Shown here in pieces: positions 17,535 through 25,943 of a DNA stretch of 64,000 bases. The translations under genes and the position numbers were made by a program. Every line of letters begins with the position of its first letter. Position 1 is the first letter of the stretch. Below the pieces are notes generated by a model that did not search any database, was not told where the DNA came from, and saw nothing but the letters and a program-made list of their open reading frames with translations. This stretch comes from Peptostreptococcaceae bacterium. Lineage in GTDB: Bacteria > Bacillota > Clostridia > Peptostreptococcales > Peptostreptococcaceae. Where the stretch lies: NCBI GenBank assembly GCA_902363255.1, contig CABIZO010000002.1, positions 434,001-498,000 on the forward strand, read 5' to 3'.

Positions 17535-18449
17535 TTATTCATTATGCTTTATATAGTCATTAATAATACCTTCTCTAATTGTATATTTACTTATAATTAT
17601 TTTTGAAGACTGTAAATATAAGATAAGGCTGTTTAATATAAGTAAAGCACCTAAAAGAATATCACCTCTACTTTTTGAGATGCCTGTAGTGCAAATTATT
17701 TCCTCTAAAGACATATTGCGTATCTTTTCTAAGAGAGATTCTATATCTTCATAAAGTAACTCATAGCCATGAATGTTAGAAACAATATTAGATTCTTTCT
17801 GATGAATTCTACCGATAGTTTTTATAGAACCGCCAATTATAACTGCAGGGAGGTTTTTACACTTATAAATCCATGAAATATTATTTAACTTTTCAAATAT
17901 ATATTCTTGGATATGACATTTTTCATTATTTGAGATACCATCTTTAATATGAAATTTATTTGTTATTTTTAAAGTACCCATTGGAATACTAATACTTTCA
18001 ATAAGGCGTTTATCTTTTACAAGTCCGATTTCAACACTACCTCCACCTATATCTAAATGAACATAATCTTTTAAGTTCTGTGGTATGGATGAAATATATC
18101 CAAAGTAACATTCTTCATCCGGTGATAATAATTTTATATGTACATCTAAATAAATAGCAATATAATTTATAATATCTGAGGAATTTTTCATTTCTCTAAG
18201 AGATTCTGTGCCTACAGCAATGATTTCATCACAATTATAGTCATCACAGAATTTTTTGAATGTAAATATAATATCAAATAAACTTTTCATTCCTTCATGC
18301 GATAATTTCTTATTTTCGCTTCCTACGAAATCAGATAATCTAGTTTGAAACTTTTTATGAAAAATTTCGTTATAAGAGCTATTATCTATTTCTACAATTA
18401 TTAACTTAATTGAATTTGAACCAATATCAATTATGCCTAAAGTTTTCAT
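17535..18449 (-). CDS. Ppx/GppA family phosphatase
   Basis: Member of the exopolyphosphatase/guanosine pentaphosphatase family, ASKHA fold. ATP/phosphate-binding motifs are visible: GIIDIGSNSIKLIIVEI near residues 4-20, GTESLREM near 88-95 and HLDIGGGSVEIGLV near 138-151. At 304 residues it has only the two N-terminal lobes and lacks the C-terminal HD-like part of long E. coli enzymes, as in many Firmicutes. Whether it acts on polyphosphate or pppGpp cannot be told. AGGGGGG ribosome binding site before ATG. Single-gene unit, convergent with metQ. Confidence 0.88.
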   Translation of the reverse strand: MKTLGIIDIGSNSIKLIIVEIDNSSYNEIFHKKFQTRLSDFVGSENKKLSHEGMKSLFDIIFTFKKFCDDYNCDEIIAVGTESLREMKNSSDIINYIAIYLDVHIKLLSPDEECYFGYISSIPQNLKDYVHLDIGGGSVEIGLVKDKRLIESISIPMGTLKITNKFHIKDGISNNEKCHIQEYIFEKLNNISWIYKCKNLPAVIIGGSIKTIGRIHQKESNIVSNIHGYELLYEDIESLLEKIRNMSLEEIICTTGISKSRGDILLGALLILNSLILYLQSSKIIISKYTIREGIINDYIKHNE

Positions 18450-18557
18450 CTAATCCCCCCTGTAATTGTCTATAGATAAATTATAGTTTAATATAATTAG
18501 TTCATCAATAATTGAAAAAAATAGAGTTATACTATTAATAATAATCATATTTTGAAT

Positions 18558-18637
18558 GATGTGAATTTTAGGCGACAGATATGATTGAGATGGTATCAAA
18601 ACCATATTTTTGGCGATATGAACGTAGTGAATTTTAA
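18558..18637 (+). repeat. Structured repeat fragment, copy D
   Basis: Contains GAATTTTAGGCGACAG, a small ATGGT / ACCAT hairpin, and then GGCGATATGAACGTAGTGAA, the same kind of 3-prime end as the units near 35.0 kb. It stops a few bases before the ribosome binding site of the next gene. The rest of the 204-bp gap is AT-rich. Confidence 0.6.
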
Positions 18638-18653
18638 CTAAGGAGGGTATAAC

Positions 18654-19265
18654 TTGGACAAAGAATTTTATAATGCAGATGGAATAACTGTAGCAAAGAA
18701 CCTTTTAAATAAATTTTTAATTAGAGAATATGATAATAAAAAAATTATAACTAAAATAGTAGAAACAGAAGCTTATATGGGTGCAATAGATAAGGCTGCT
18801 CATGTATATAAAAATAAAAAAAGTACTAGAACAGCTCCTCTATATTTATCTGGAGGTCATATTTATGTTTATTTAATTTACGGAATGTATAATTGTTTAA
18901 ACTTATCTGCAAATAAAGAAAATACACCACAGTGTGTTTTAATTAGAGCAGTAGAACCTGTAGATAATTTGGATGAAATATCTCACAATAGATTTTCTAA
19001 GTCTTATGATGAGCTGACTAATTATCAAAAAAAGAATTTAACAAATGGTCCAGGAAAACTATGCAAAGCATTAAACATAGATAGAAGTTTGAGTGGTAAA
19101 AGCATATTTGAATCAGAACTTTATATTGAAGATAATCCAAATAATGATTTTGAGATCGTTGAAGATAAAAGAATTAATATAGATTATGCTGAAGAGTATA
19201 AAGATAAACTATGGAGATTTTATATTAAAAATAATAAAAATGTTTCTGTAATAAAAAGGGAATGA
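18654..19265 (+). CDS. DNA-3-methyladenine glycosylase (Aag/MPG type)
   Basis: Base-excision repair enzyme removing alkylated purines. Family motifs run in order: IVETEAYMGAIDKAAH, RTAPLYLSGGHIYVYLIYGMYNCLN near 60-84, QCVLIRAVEP and NGPGKLCKAL. 203 residues, normal length. TTG start with AAGGAGGG about 8 bases upstream. It directly precedes proC by 36 bp and may share its transcript. Confidence 0.93.
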   Translation: MDKEFYNADGITVAKNLLNKFLIREYDNKKIITKIVETEAYMGAIDKAAHVYKNKKSTRTAPLYLSGGHIYVYLIYGMYNCLNLSANKENTPQCVLIRAVEPVDNLDEISHNRFSKSYDELTNYQKKNLTNGPGKLCKALNIDRSLSGKSIFESELYIEDNPNNDFEIVEDKRINIDYAEEYKDKLWRFYIKNNKNVSVIKRE

Positions 19266-19301
19266 TATAATTTATTTGTAATATGAAAAAGGAGGAGAAA
19301 T

Positions 19302-20105
19302 ATGAAAAAAATAGGTTTCATCGGGGCAGGAAATATGGGTGGATCGATTTTAGGTGGAATTTTAAAATCTAAAATGATTGATAATAAGCATATAATGGCT
19401 TCTGTTAAAAGTGACAGAAGTATGGAAAGAGTAAAAAATGAATACAATGTTCATGTAACAAAAGATTCTAGGGAAGTAGCTAAATTTTCAGATCTTGTAG
19501 TAATAGGTGTAAAACCAAATATATATGATGAAGTACTAGAAGAAATAAAAGATGTTATAGATGATAAAAAAATAATAATAACAATTGCAGCAGGAAAGAC
19601 AATTGAATCAGTGGAAAAAATTATTGGAAATGATAAAAAAATAATTAGAACCATGCCAAATACACCTGCATTAGTAGGAGAAGGTATGACTTCGTTATCA
19701 CCAAATAAAAATATAAGCCAAGAAGAATTAGATTTTGTAAAATCATTATTTGATTCTTTAGGAAAAAGTGAAGTAGTAAACGAAGATTTAATTCATGCTG
19801 TAATAGGATCTAGTGGCTCATCAACTGCTTATGCATTTATGTTTATAGAAGCAATAGCTGATGGCGCAGTTCGTGCAGGAATGCCTAGAGACAAAGCATA
19901 TAAGTTTGCCGCTCAAGGAGTTCTAGGAGCAGCTAAAATGGTTTTAGAAACAGATAAACATCCAGGTCAATTAAAAGACATGGTATGTTCACCTGGAGGA
20001 ACAACAATAGAGGCAGTAAAAGTATTGGAAGAGGAAAAATTCAGAGGCGCAGTATTAAAAGCTATAGATGCCTGTGTCAATAAAAGTATAGAAATGAGTA
20101 AATAA
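19302..20105 (+). CDS. proC: Pyrroline-5-carboxylate reductase
   Basis: Final step of proline synthesis: NAD(P)H reduction of pyrroline-5-carboxylate. Rossmann motif IGFIGAGNMGGSILGG is at residues 3-18. The family signature lies in the C-terminal helices (PGQLKDMVCSPGGTTIEAVK, about 223-242), and RTMPNTPALVGEGMT is present. 267 residues. AAGGAGGAG ribosome binding site. Terminator downstream. Confidence 0.96.
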   Translation: MKKIGFIGAGNMGGSILGGILKSKMIDNKHIMASVKSDRSMERVKNEYNVHVTKDSREVAKFSDLVVIGVKPNIYDEVLEEIKDVIDDKKIIITIAAGKTIESVEKIIGNDKKIIRTMPNTPALVGEGMTSLSPNKNISQEELDFVKSLFDSLGKSEVVNEDLIHAVIGSSGSSTAYAFMFIEAIADGAVRAGMPRDKAYKFAAQGVLGAAKMVLETDKHPGQLKDMVCSPGGTTIEAVKVLEEEKFRGAVLKAIDACVNKSIEMSK

Positions 20106-20177
20106 TATAAAGAGGTTAACGCACTAAAAAATAGTATGACGGCCTTTTGTTGCAAAAATAAATACTAAACTAAAAAG

Positions 20178-20226
20178 AGCTATCGCTAAATAATTTTTCA
20201 ATTATTTAAGCGATAGCCATTTTTTA
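20178..20226. terminator. Bidirectional terminator between proC and the DUF1002 gene
   Basis: GCTATCGCTAAATAA / TTATTTAAGCGATAGC stem, with T-runs in both directions, between two convergent genes. Confidence 0.85.
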
Positions 20227-20233
20227 TACAAAT

Positions 20234-21529
20234 TTATTGATTTGAATCTTGTGAATCAAAGTATTGTTCAGTTTCAGTTTGAACATCTAAAGAATTATCG
20301 TTAGTATTACTTTCACTATTTTGGCTATTTTGAGCGCTATCAGTGTTTTCTGTATTTTCAGTGCCATTAATATTATCTACATTAGTAGTATCATTTGATT
20401 CTTCTTGTGATGGTGTTTGAGCATTATCTTCTTGGTTAGATTCTTCATTATTTACATCGTTATTGTTGCTATCATTATTATCAGAATCGTTGTTGAATAA
20501 GCTTGTAAACCAGTTGATTATCTTTTGGAAGAATCCTTCAACTTCTTCACTAGAAGGTAAATTTTCAGCAGCTTTATCTGTAGCATTTATAACTGCATTA
20601 CTTCCTAGCATTTCGTCTTTAGTTTCACCAAGTATACCTAAATCTTTGTTTCCAGCAAATAAATTAGAGAACCAATCTCCAATTGAAGAGAAGAAGTTTC
20701 CTATAGAATCTAATATTCCTGAATTTCCTACACTTTCACCAGCTTCTTGTAAATTATCTTTAACTACATCAGAAACATTGTTTAGAGTTTCTTTCATTGA
20801 ATTATAATCATAATTTTGAGCAGCTATTTTTTCCATTAAATCAGTTATTTGTTTAACTTGAGCATCTGTTAATGTAATATTGTAATTATTAGTTACATTA
20901 TTTATTATATCTGCTATTTGAGTAACATCACTTGTACCGTTTTTAATTACTTCTGTTTTAATATCATTTACAACACCTGTTGCTTTATCTTGACCTATTT
21001 CATCACCAAGATCACCTGTAGTTATTAATTCTTCAGAAGCTAATTCTTTTTTGTCCTCATCAAGTTTTTCACCAGATGCATCTTCAAAAGCCTTCATAAC
21101 ACCTGTTAAGGCCCCTGTACCACTTACTGGGAAGACTGCAGCTATTACGCAGTTGGCATTTGTCATACCAGCAGTTGATAAAGTTGATGCAACCATTGAT
21201 GAAGTTACCCAAGTTATATTTGCAGTTTTTACATTTATTCCACCATTATTAGTAGGTTCAACATAAGCACAAGAATATGTTTTAGTTCCAAGTTGCGCTT
21301 CTGTAGCCACACCACCTAAGTATTCTCTTTCTTCTTGATTATTTACTTCTAAAACTTGAACTTCATTTTCCTTTACACCAAAATAATTAAATATCTTTTG
21401 TCTTTGCTCAGCTGTATTGTTAACACCTATAGTCACTACTCTAGTACCATCAGCAAAAGATGGAACAATGCTACTTGCTACTATTGTCATTGCTACTAAC
21501 AGAGAGCTAACTTTCTTTTTAAACTTCAT
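20234..21529 (-). CDS. Secreted DUF1002 domain protein with acidic low-complexity tail
   Basis: 431 residues with a Sec signal peptide (basic start, hydrophobic core, cut probable after SFA at residue 26). The DUF1002 domain follows (VVTIGVNNTAEQRQKIFNYFG near 31-51, AYVEPTNNGGINVKTANITW, FPVSGTGALTGVMKAFE). Residues from about 345 are almost only Asn, Ser, Asp, Glu, Gln and Thr. The function of DUF1002 is unknown; Bacillus YpuA is a relative. AGGAGGAAAT ribosome binding site. Single-gene unit. Confidence 0.85.
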   Translation of the reverse strand: MKFKKKVSSLLVAMTIVASSIVPSFADGTRVVTIGVNNTAEQRQKIFNYFGVKENEVQVLEVNNQEEREYLGGVATEAQLGTKTYSCAYVEPTNNGGINVKTANITWVTSSMVASTLSTAGMTNANCVIAAVFPVSGTGALTGVMKAFEDASGEKLDEDKKELASEELITTGDLGDEIGQDKATGVVNDIKTEVIKNGTSDVTQIADIINNVTNNYNITLTDAQVKQITDLMEKIAAQNYDYNSMKETLNNVSDVVKDNLQEAGESVGNSGILDSIGNFFSSIGDWFSNLFAGNKDLGILGETKDEMLGSNAVINATDKAAENLPSSEEVEGFFQKIINWFTSLFNNDSDNNDSNNNDVNNEESNQEDNAQTPSQEESNDTTNVDNINGTENTENTDSAQNSQNSESNTNDNSLDVQTETEQYFDSQDSNQ

Positions 21530-21929
21530 AATATTTCCTCCTAAAATTCCTACTTAACTAATTATATTCATTGTTTAAGCAGAGTTATGTAAAGATTTAA
21601 TATAGAGTAAAATACTCTGTGAATATATTATAATATTTATTCATTTAATGCGATTACAAGATTGTAACTGTGATTACAATTTATACATAAATCTTTACTA
21701 ATTATTATTAGATACTTACTTATTATATTATAAAAAATATCATTTGTGGCTATTTTAAGAAAATCGTAAGATTTGTATGACTATTAAAAATTAACAAAAA
21801 TGTAGAACTTTATTTTATCATGGAAAAAGGATTTTAATGTATAAAGAATAATATATTAAAGTAAGTAAATCTTTTTATTAAAAAAGCAATTATAAATTAA
21901 ATAAAAATACAATATATTATTAGGGGGGA
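21530..21929. other. AT-rich divergent intergenic region
   Basis: About 400 bp between the start of the DUF1002 gene (minus strand) and the pentapeptide gene (plus strand). It must hold both promoters. Only isolated TATAAT-like hexamers are seen, without convincing -35 partners; no RNA gene or repeat recognised. Confidence 0.5.
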
Positions 21930-22478
21930 TTGTATGGGGATTTAAACTTTCAGGGAAAAAACCTTCAAGGAAGAACCTTTATAAATATGGACCTAAGAGA
22001 TGCAAATTTTAAAAATGCAAATCTTGTAGGGGTAGATTTTAGAGGAAGTGATTTGAGAGGTGCAAATTTTGAAGGAGCAAACTTATTTGGCAGTGATTTG
22101 GATGATACATTACTAGATAATGTGAGATATGATAATAATACAAAATATTTTCAAATGTATTGTCCAATTGAAGGTCCATTTCTTGGATACAAGAAATGTT
22201 ATAATTTTAGAATAGTTCAGCTATTAATTCCAGCAGATGCTAAAAGAAGTTCAGCAACAAGAAATACTTGTAGATGTGACAAAGCAAAAGTATTAACTAT
22301 TAAAAGTATTGACTGCAAAGATTCTTTTGATGAAGCTATATCTTATGTGGATGAAAACTTTGTTTATAAGGTTGGACAATGGGTTAAAGCAGAAAACTTT
22401 AATGAAGATAGATGGGTGGAATCTACAACAGGGATACATTTTTTTATGACTAGGGAGGAAGCAATTGGGTATTTATAA
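21930..22478 (+). CDS. Pentapeptide-repeat protein with C-terminal DUF5758-like domain
   Basis: 182 residues. The first 55 or so show A(D/N)LxX-type pentapeptide repeats (NLQGR, DLRDANFKNANLVGV, DLRGANFEGANLFG), which fold as a right-handed beta helix. The rest, including FRIVQLLIPADAKRSSAT and WVESTTGIHFFMTREEAIGYL, resembles the DUF5758 domain often paired with such repeats; function unknown. The start is doubtful: TTG at 21930 is only one base beyond GGGGGGA, while the ATG at 21934 is out of frame and hits a stop after three codons. Stand-alone gene. Confidence 0.78.
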   Translation: MYGDLNFQGKNLQGRTFINMDLRDANFKNANLVGVDFRGSDLRGANFEGANLFGSDLDDTLLDNVRYDNNTKYFQMYCPIEGPFLGYKKCYNFRIVQLLIPADAKRSSATRNTCRCDKAKVLTIKSIDCKDSFDEAISYVDENFVYKVGQWVKAENFNEDRWVESTTGIHFFMTREEAIGYL

Positions 22479-22536
22479 AATGTGACAACTTTATATTAAA
22501 TATGATATATTTGCACAAGATAAACAAGGAAGATGA

Positions 22537-22565
22537 TTGAAAAATCATGAAATGTATTATACTAT
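22537..22565 (+). promoter_or_regulatory. Promoter of the His/Cys-tail gene
   Basis: TTGAAA at 22537-22542 and TACTAT at 22560-22565, 17-bp spacer (an overlapping TATACT gives 15 bp). Confidence 0.45.
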
Positions 22566-22627
22566 ATAAAGGAAATAAATTATAATAATATTTTACGATG
22601 TAAGCTTTACATTGAAAGGAGAAAAAA

Positions 22628-23146
22628 ATGTCACAAGAATTAGTAAAAGAAAGAGTATTAAAATACCTAATAGAGGATTTATTTGTTCCTCAAGACATGA
22701 TAGATACAAATGTATTATTAAGTGAATTTGAAGAAGGTGCAGAAGGAATATTAGACATAGTAGTAAATGTTAAAGATAAACAAGGATACTTTGCTCCAGT
22801 ATTAATAGTAAGATGCACAGATGACGATGTAGCATTAGAAGGAGATACTTTACAAAAAGAGATCGAGTTCTTAGAATATGTTGATAATATAACAATGGCT
22901 GGAAGAATGATATTAACAAATGGAGATCAAATGATGTATGCTGACTGGACTGGTGAAGAATACGATACAGAAGCATCTCTACCTACATATGAACAAATGG
23001 AAAGAGAATTCTTTGAAGCAGAAGAAAGTTTAGCAGCAGAACATGCTCATCATCACCATGATGGATGTGGATGTGGTCATGATCATCATGAAGAAAATCA
23101 CGGATGTGGATGCGGTGATGATCACGACTGCGGTTGTTCTAGATAA
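22628..23146 (+). CDS. HsdR_N-like domain protein with His/Cys-rich metal-binding tail
   Basis: 172 residues. Residues 1 to about 118 resemble the small HsdR N-terminal (PD-(D/E)xK-like) fold found alone in many bacteria: VKERVLKYLIEDLFVPQDMI, ILDIVVNV, PVLIVRC. The usual catalytic E-x-K after the core strand appears as VRC, so nuclease activity is doubtful. The last 34 residues (139-172) hold ten His and six Cys in HHHH, CGC, HDHH and CGC clusters, like nickel- or zinc-binding tails of metallochaperones. AAGGAG ribosome binding site; single gene between hairpins. Binding metal is inference; the role is unknown. Confidence 0.75.
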   Translation: MSQELVKERVLKYLIEDLFVPQDMIDTNVLLSEFEEGAEGILDIVVNVKDKQGYFAPVLIVRCTDDDVALEGDTLQKEIEFLEYVDNITMAGRMILTNGDQMMYADWTGEEYDTEASLPTYEQMEREFFEAEESLAAEHAHHHHDGCGCGHDHHEENHGCGCGDDHDCGCSR

Positions 23147-23265
23147 ATAAAGATAAATGCAAATAAAAATAATTAGATGTAATAATATAATCGAACATAA
23201 TAAAAAATAGATTTGTATTTGTTTTTTATTAGTTGTAAAATGAGATATATTAAAATTCATAATAC

Positions 23266-23301
23266 AAAATAACTTAAAAATAAAGGTTTTTAAGTTATTT
23301 T
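23266..23301 (+). terminator. Hairpin after the His/Cys-tail gene
   Basis: AAAATAACTTAAAAA / TTTTTAAGTTATTTT stem with a short loop; ends in T-rich sequence. The rest of the gap to 23442 is AT-rich with no clear element. Confidence 0.6.
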
Positions 23302-23442
23302 GTAGAATACTAAAAGAATTGGAAATATACAAAGAACATGCATTTTTTCATGAAGTAAAACATACTATAGTTGATATAGACGTTATATGTTTTTACCGAT
23401 TTTTTTTAATGAACAATATGTATAAAGAAGGGGTTAGATTAT

Positions 23443-24327
23443 ATGGGGGCTAAAAAAGAGCATACTTATGAAAATTATGTTTTTGGAGATTCATCATCTG
23501 CATCAAATGCTATGAAAATGTATTTAAAAGAAATTGAAGAATACAAAATGCTAACACCGAATGAAGAAATAGAATTGGCAAAAGAAATAGATGACTCTAT
23601 TCCTGAGGCAAAAGAAAAGTTTATTAATGCCAATTATAGACTAGTTGTCAGTATTGCTAAAAAATATAGAAAAGAAAATGTTGATATGCTAGACTTGATT
23701 CAAGCGGGAAATATAGGTTTAATCAAAGCAGTTGAAAAATATGACTACAAAAAAGGCTTTAAGTTTAGTACCTATGCTACTTGGTGGATAAAGCAAAGCA
23801 TCACAAGATATATTGATGATTGCGAGAATACTATAAGAATTCCAGTACATCTTCATCAAAGAATAAACTTCATTAAAAGAAAAAAGCAAGAATTATCTAA
23901 TGAGTTACAAAGAGAGCCATCATTAGATGAGTTAGCTGAAGTATGCGATATGGAGCCTGACAAAATTCTAGAGATATTAAAAAGAGATAAAAATGTAGTA
24001 TCTTTAGATACACCTATTAAAGAAGACGAAGACAGTTCTTTAGTAGAATTTATACCATCAGATGCAAACTTGGATGATGTGGTTATTCATGAAGTGGAAC
24101 AAAAAAATCTTAGAGAAAAGATTGACGAGCTTCTTACAGGACTAAATGACCAAGAGCAAAAAGTATTAAGAATGAGATTTGGGTTGGATGATGACGATCC
24201 AAAAACTCTTGAAGAAATAGGAAAAGTATTTGGGGTTACAAGAGAGAGAATTAGACAAATTGAAGCTAAGGCTATTAGGAAGTTGAGACATCCTAGTAGA
24301 CTTAAGCAACTAAAAAATTTCTATTAA
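23443..24327 (+). CDS. sigA2: SigA-like RNA polymerase sigma factor (short, secondary form)
   Basis: Group 1/2 sigma-70 protein of 294 residues. Region 1.2/2 includes NYRLVVSIAKKYRKENVDMLDLIQAGNIGL and KGFKFSTYATWWIKQSITRYI; region 3 follows; region 4 ends with LEEIGKVFGVTRERIRQIEAKAIRKLRHPSR. It lacks the long region 1.1 and acidic insertion of a main SigA, and stands alone rather than behind dnaG. C. difficile has two SigA-like factors, and this looks like the second; the symbol is by that analogy. It should read -10/-35 promoters close to the SigA type. Confidence 0.85.
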   Translation: MGAKKEHTYENYVFGDSSSASNAMKMYLKEIEEYKMLTPNEEIELAKEIDDSIPEAKEKFINANYRLVVSIAKKYRKENVDMLDLIQAGNIGLIKAVEKYDYKKGFKFSTYATWWIKQSITRYIDDCENTIRIPVHLHQRINFIKRKKQELSNELQREPSLDELAEVCDMEPDKILEILKRDKNVVSLDTPIKEDEDSSLVEFIPSDANLDDVVIHEVEQKNLREKIDELLTGLNDQEQKVLRMRFGLDDDDPKTLEEIGKVFGVTRERIRQIEAKAIRKLRHPSRLKQLKNFY

Positions 24328-24340
24328 ATTGATATTAAAT

Positions 24341-24374
24341 GGGTGATTATAAATTTTGTAATCACCTATTTTCA
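24341..24374 (+). terminator. Terminator after the sigma factor gene
   Basis: GGGTGATTA / TAATCACCT stem followed by a short T-rich stretch. Confidence 0.6.
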
Positions 24375-24431
24375 TGTTAAAAATATTTTAAAAATATTTT
24401 TAACAATAATATATGTATGTTATGTTAAGGA

Positions 24432-24662
24432 TTAAGTTCTTTTATTTGTCAAAATATATAATTGCATAGCAGATTTTTTAATTAAATAATTAAAATAGTA
24501 ATCATCATCGTGATTTTTATCAATATTATAAAGCTTTGTAACATCCATACCAAGCAATAAATTTAAATTGTTTATACGATTAAACTGAATGCAAACGTTT
24601 AACAAGAAGTAAACAAGACTTAAGGATAGTAAGGAAAAAATAACAATAATAGTAGCATTCAT
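24432..24662 (-). CDS. Small hypothetical membrane protein
   Basis: 76 residues starting at MNATIIVIFSLLSLSLV, one N-terminal membrane helix (about residues 3-24) followed by a polar tail with an acidic DDDYYFNYLIKK patch. The frame extends upstream to 24764, but GGGGGAGG about 8 bases before the ATG at 24662 marks the start. No family recognised. Confidence 0.55.
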   Translation of the reverse strand: MNATIIVIFSLLSLSLVYFLLNVCIQFNRINNLNLLLGMDVTKLYNIDKNHDDDYYFNYLIKKSAMQLYILTNKRT

Positions 24663-24878
24663 AATAAAACCTCCCCCTATGAAATCTTTTATTAAGAAAA
24701 TTGTACTATACTTATTCCTTACTTTCACTACAAAAAAAACTACATTAAACTTGTAAATTTTCAAAAGATGTATATAAAATATTAATATAATACAAATAAT
24801 TACAAAAACTTACATACGAAATTTGTAATTATTAATTTGTAGGTTATAAAAAAAATCATTAATTTAATGGTACTTAGG

Positions 24879-25766
24879 TTATAGAGTTAATACATACTCT
24901 TTTAATTCTTTAATAAACAAGTCATTTGCTTTTGAATGTGTAATATTATCAGCTAGAATACATGAGAAGTTGCGAGTAAAATTGTTATCTAATGCGATAA
25001 TTTTTAACTCCTTGTTTAAATATGAAGGATAAGCTATTAAGTTCGAGATAATAGTAACTCCTAGATTATTTTTTACAGCTTCTTTTACTGCATAATTACT
25101 TCCAAATATCATAATTCCTTTTGGATGTATTTTGTAATTATTAAAGAACATATCTAAATATTGTCTTGTACCTGAACCTTTTTCTCTACCTATCCAATTA
25201 TAATCTTTTAACATATCTAAATTAAAATTTTCTTCATCAATATCACTGTCGTAGGGTATGGCAAGAACCATTTTGTCTTCGTAAAGAAATGTCTGATTCA
25301 AATTTTGTGCGGAAGAAGTTCCTTCCACTAGTCCTATATCTAATGATATATTAGATAATTTATCGTAAATAGATTTAGTATTTTCAATAAGAACTTCTAT
25401 TTGGATATTTGGGTATTTATTACAAAAATTTTTTAAGAAATTAGGCAGTATGTATTCTCCTATTGTTAGAGAAGCTCCAATCTTTAAGTGTCCTTCTATA
25501 TTTCCAGAAGTACTATGTAATTCATCCATGGTAGTATCTAGTATATTTAATATAATTTTTGCTTTTTTATATAAAAGTTTACCATTATCTGTAATATATA
25601 TATTTTTTTGTTTGATAGATCTATCAATAATCTTTGTATCAAAATATCTTTCTAAGCTTTTTATATGATTACTAACACTTGGCTGAGATAGATTAAGGTA
25701 TTTAGCCGCCTTAGTAAAGTTGTTTAATTCAACAACAGATATAAAAGTTTTTAATTCTTCAATCAA
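24879..25766 (-). CDS. LysR-family transcriptional regulator
   Basis: 295 residues. The N-terminal winged helix (FISVVELNNFTKAAKYLNLSQPSVSNHIKSLE, about 8-39) is followed by a periplasmic-binding-fold effector domain. TTG start with AGGAGG nine bases upstream. Divergent from the YeiH-type transporter 178 bp away, which it most likely controls; LysR regulators next to yeiH genes are common, and CysL/CbbR types respond to sulfur or carbon metabolites. The effector is not known here. Confidence 0.9.
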   Translation of the reverse strand: MIEELKTFISVVELNNFTKAAKYLNLSQPSVSNHIKSLERYFDTKIIDRSIKQKNIYITDNGKLLYKKAKIILNILDTTMDELHSTSGNIEGHLKIGASLTIGEYILPNFLKNFCNKYPNIQIEVLIENTKSIYDKLSNISLDIGLVEGTSSAQNLNQTFLYEDKMVLAIPYDSDIDEENFNLDMLKDYNWIGREKGSGTRQYLDMFFNNYKIHPKGIMIFGSNYAVKEAVKNNLGVTIISNLIAYPSYLNKELKIIALDNNFTRNFSCILADNITHSKANDLFIKELKEYVLTL

Positions 25767-25943
25767 AATATATGTCCTCCTGTGATAAAAATATAAGTCA
25801 ATATAATAAGTATAACTTTAATTCTATTATTATAACCATTAAAATTACTTATTATTATTATAAAAAATGATTATTTTACTTATTATTTTAAACATATTAT
25901 ACTATTTTTTGTACATGGGACAATAAAAAGAAAGAAGAGGTAG

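Noticed and set aside
22628..23146. Type I restriction subunit
   Set aside because: Only an HsdR_N-like fold is present, without helicase, HsdM or HsdS neighbours, and the E-x-K is altered.
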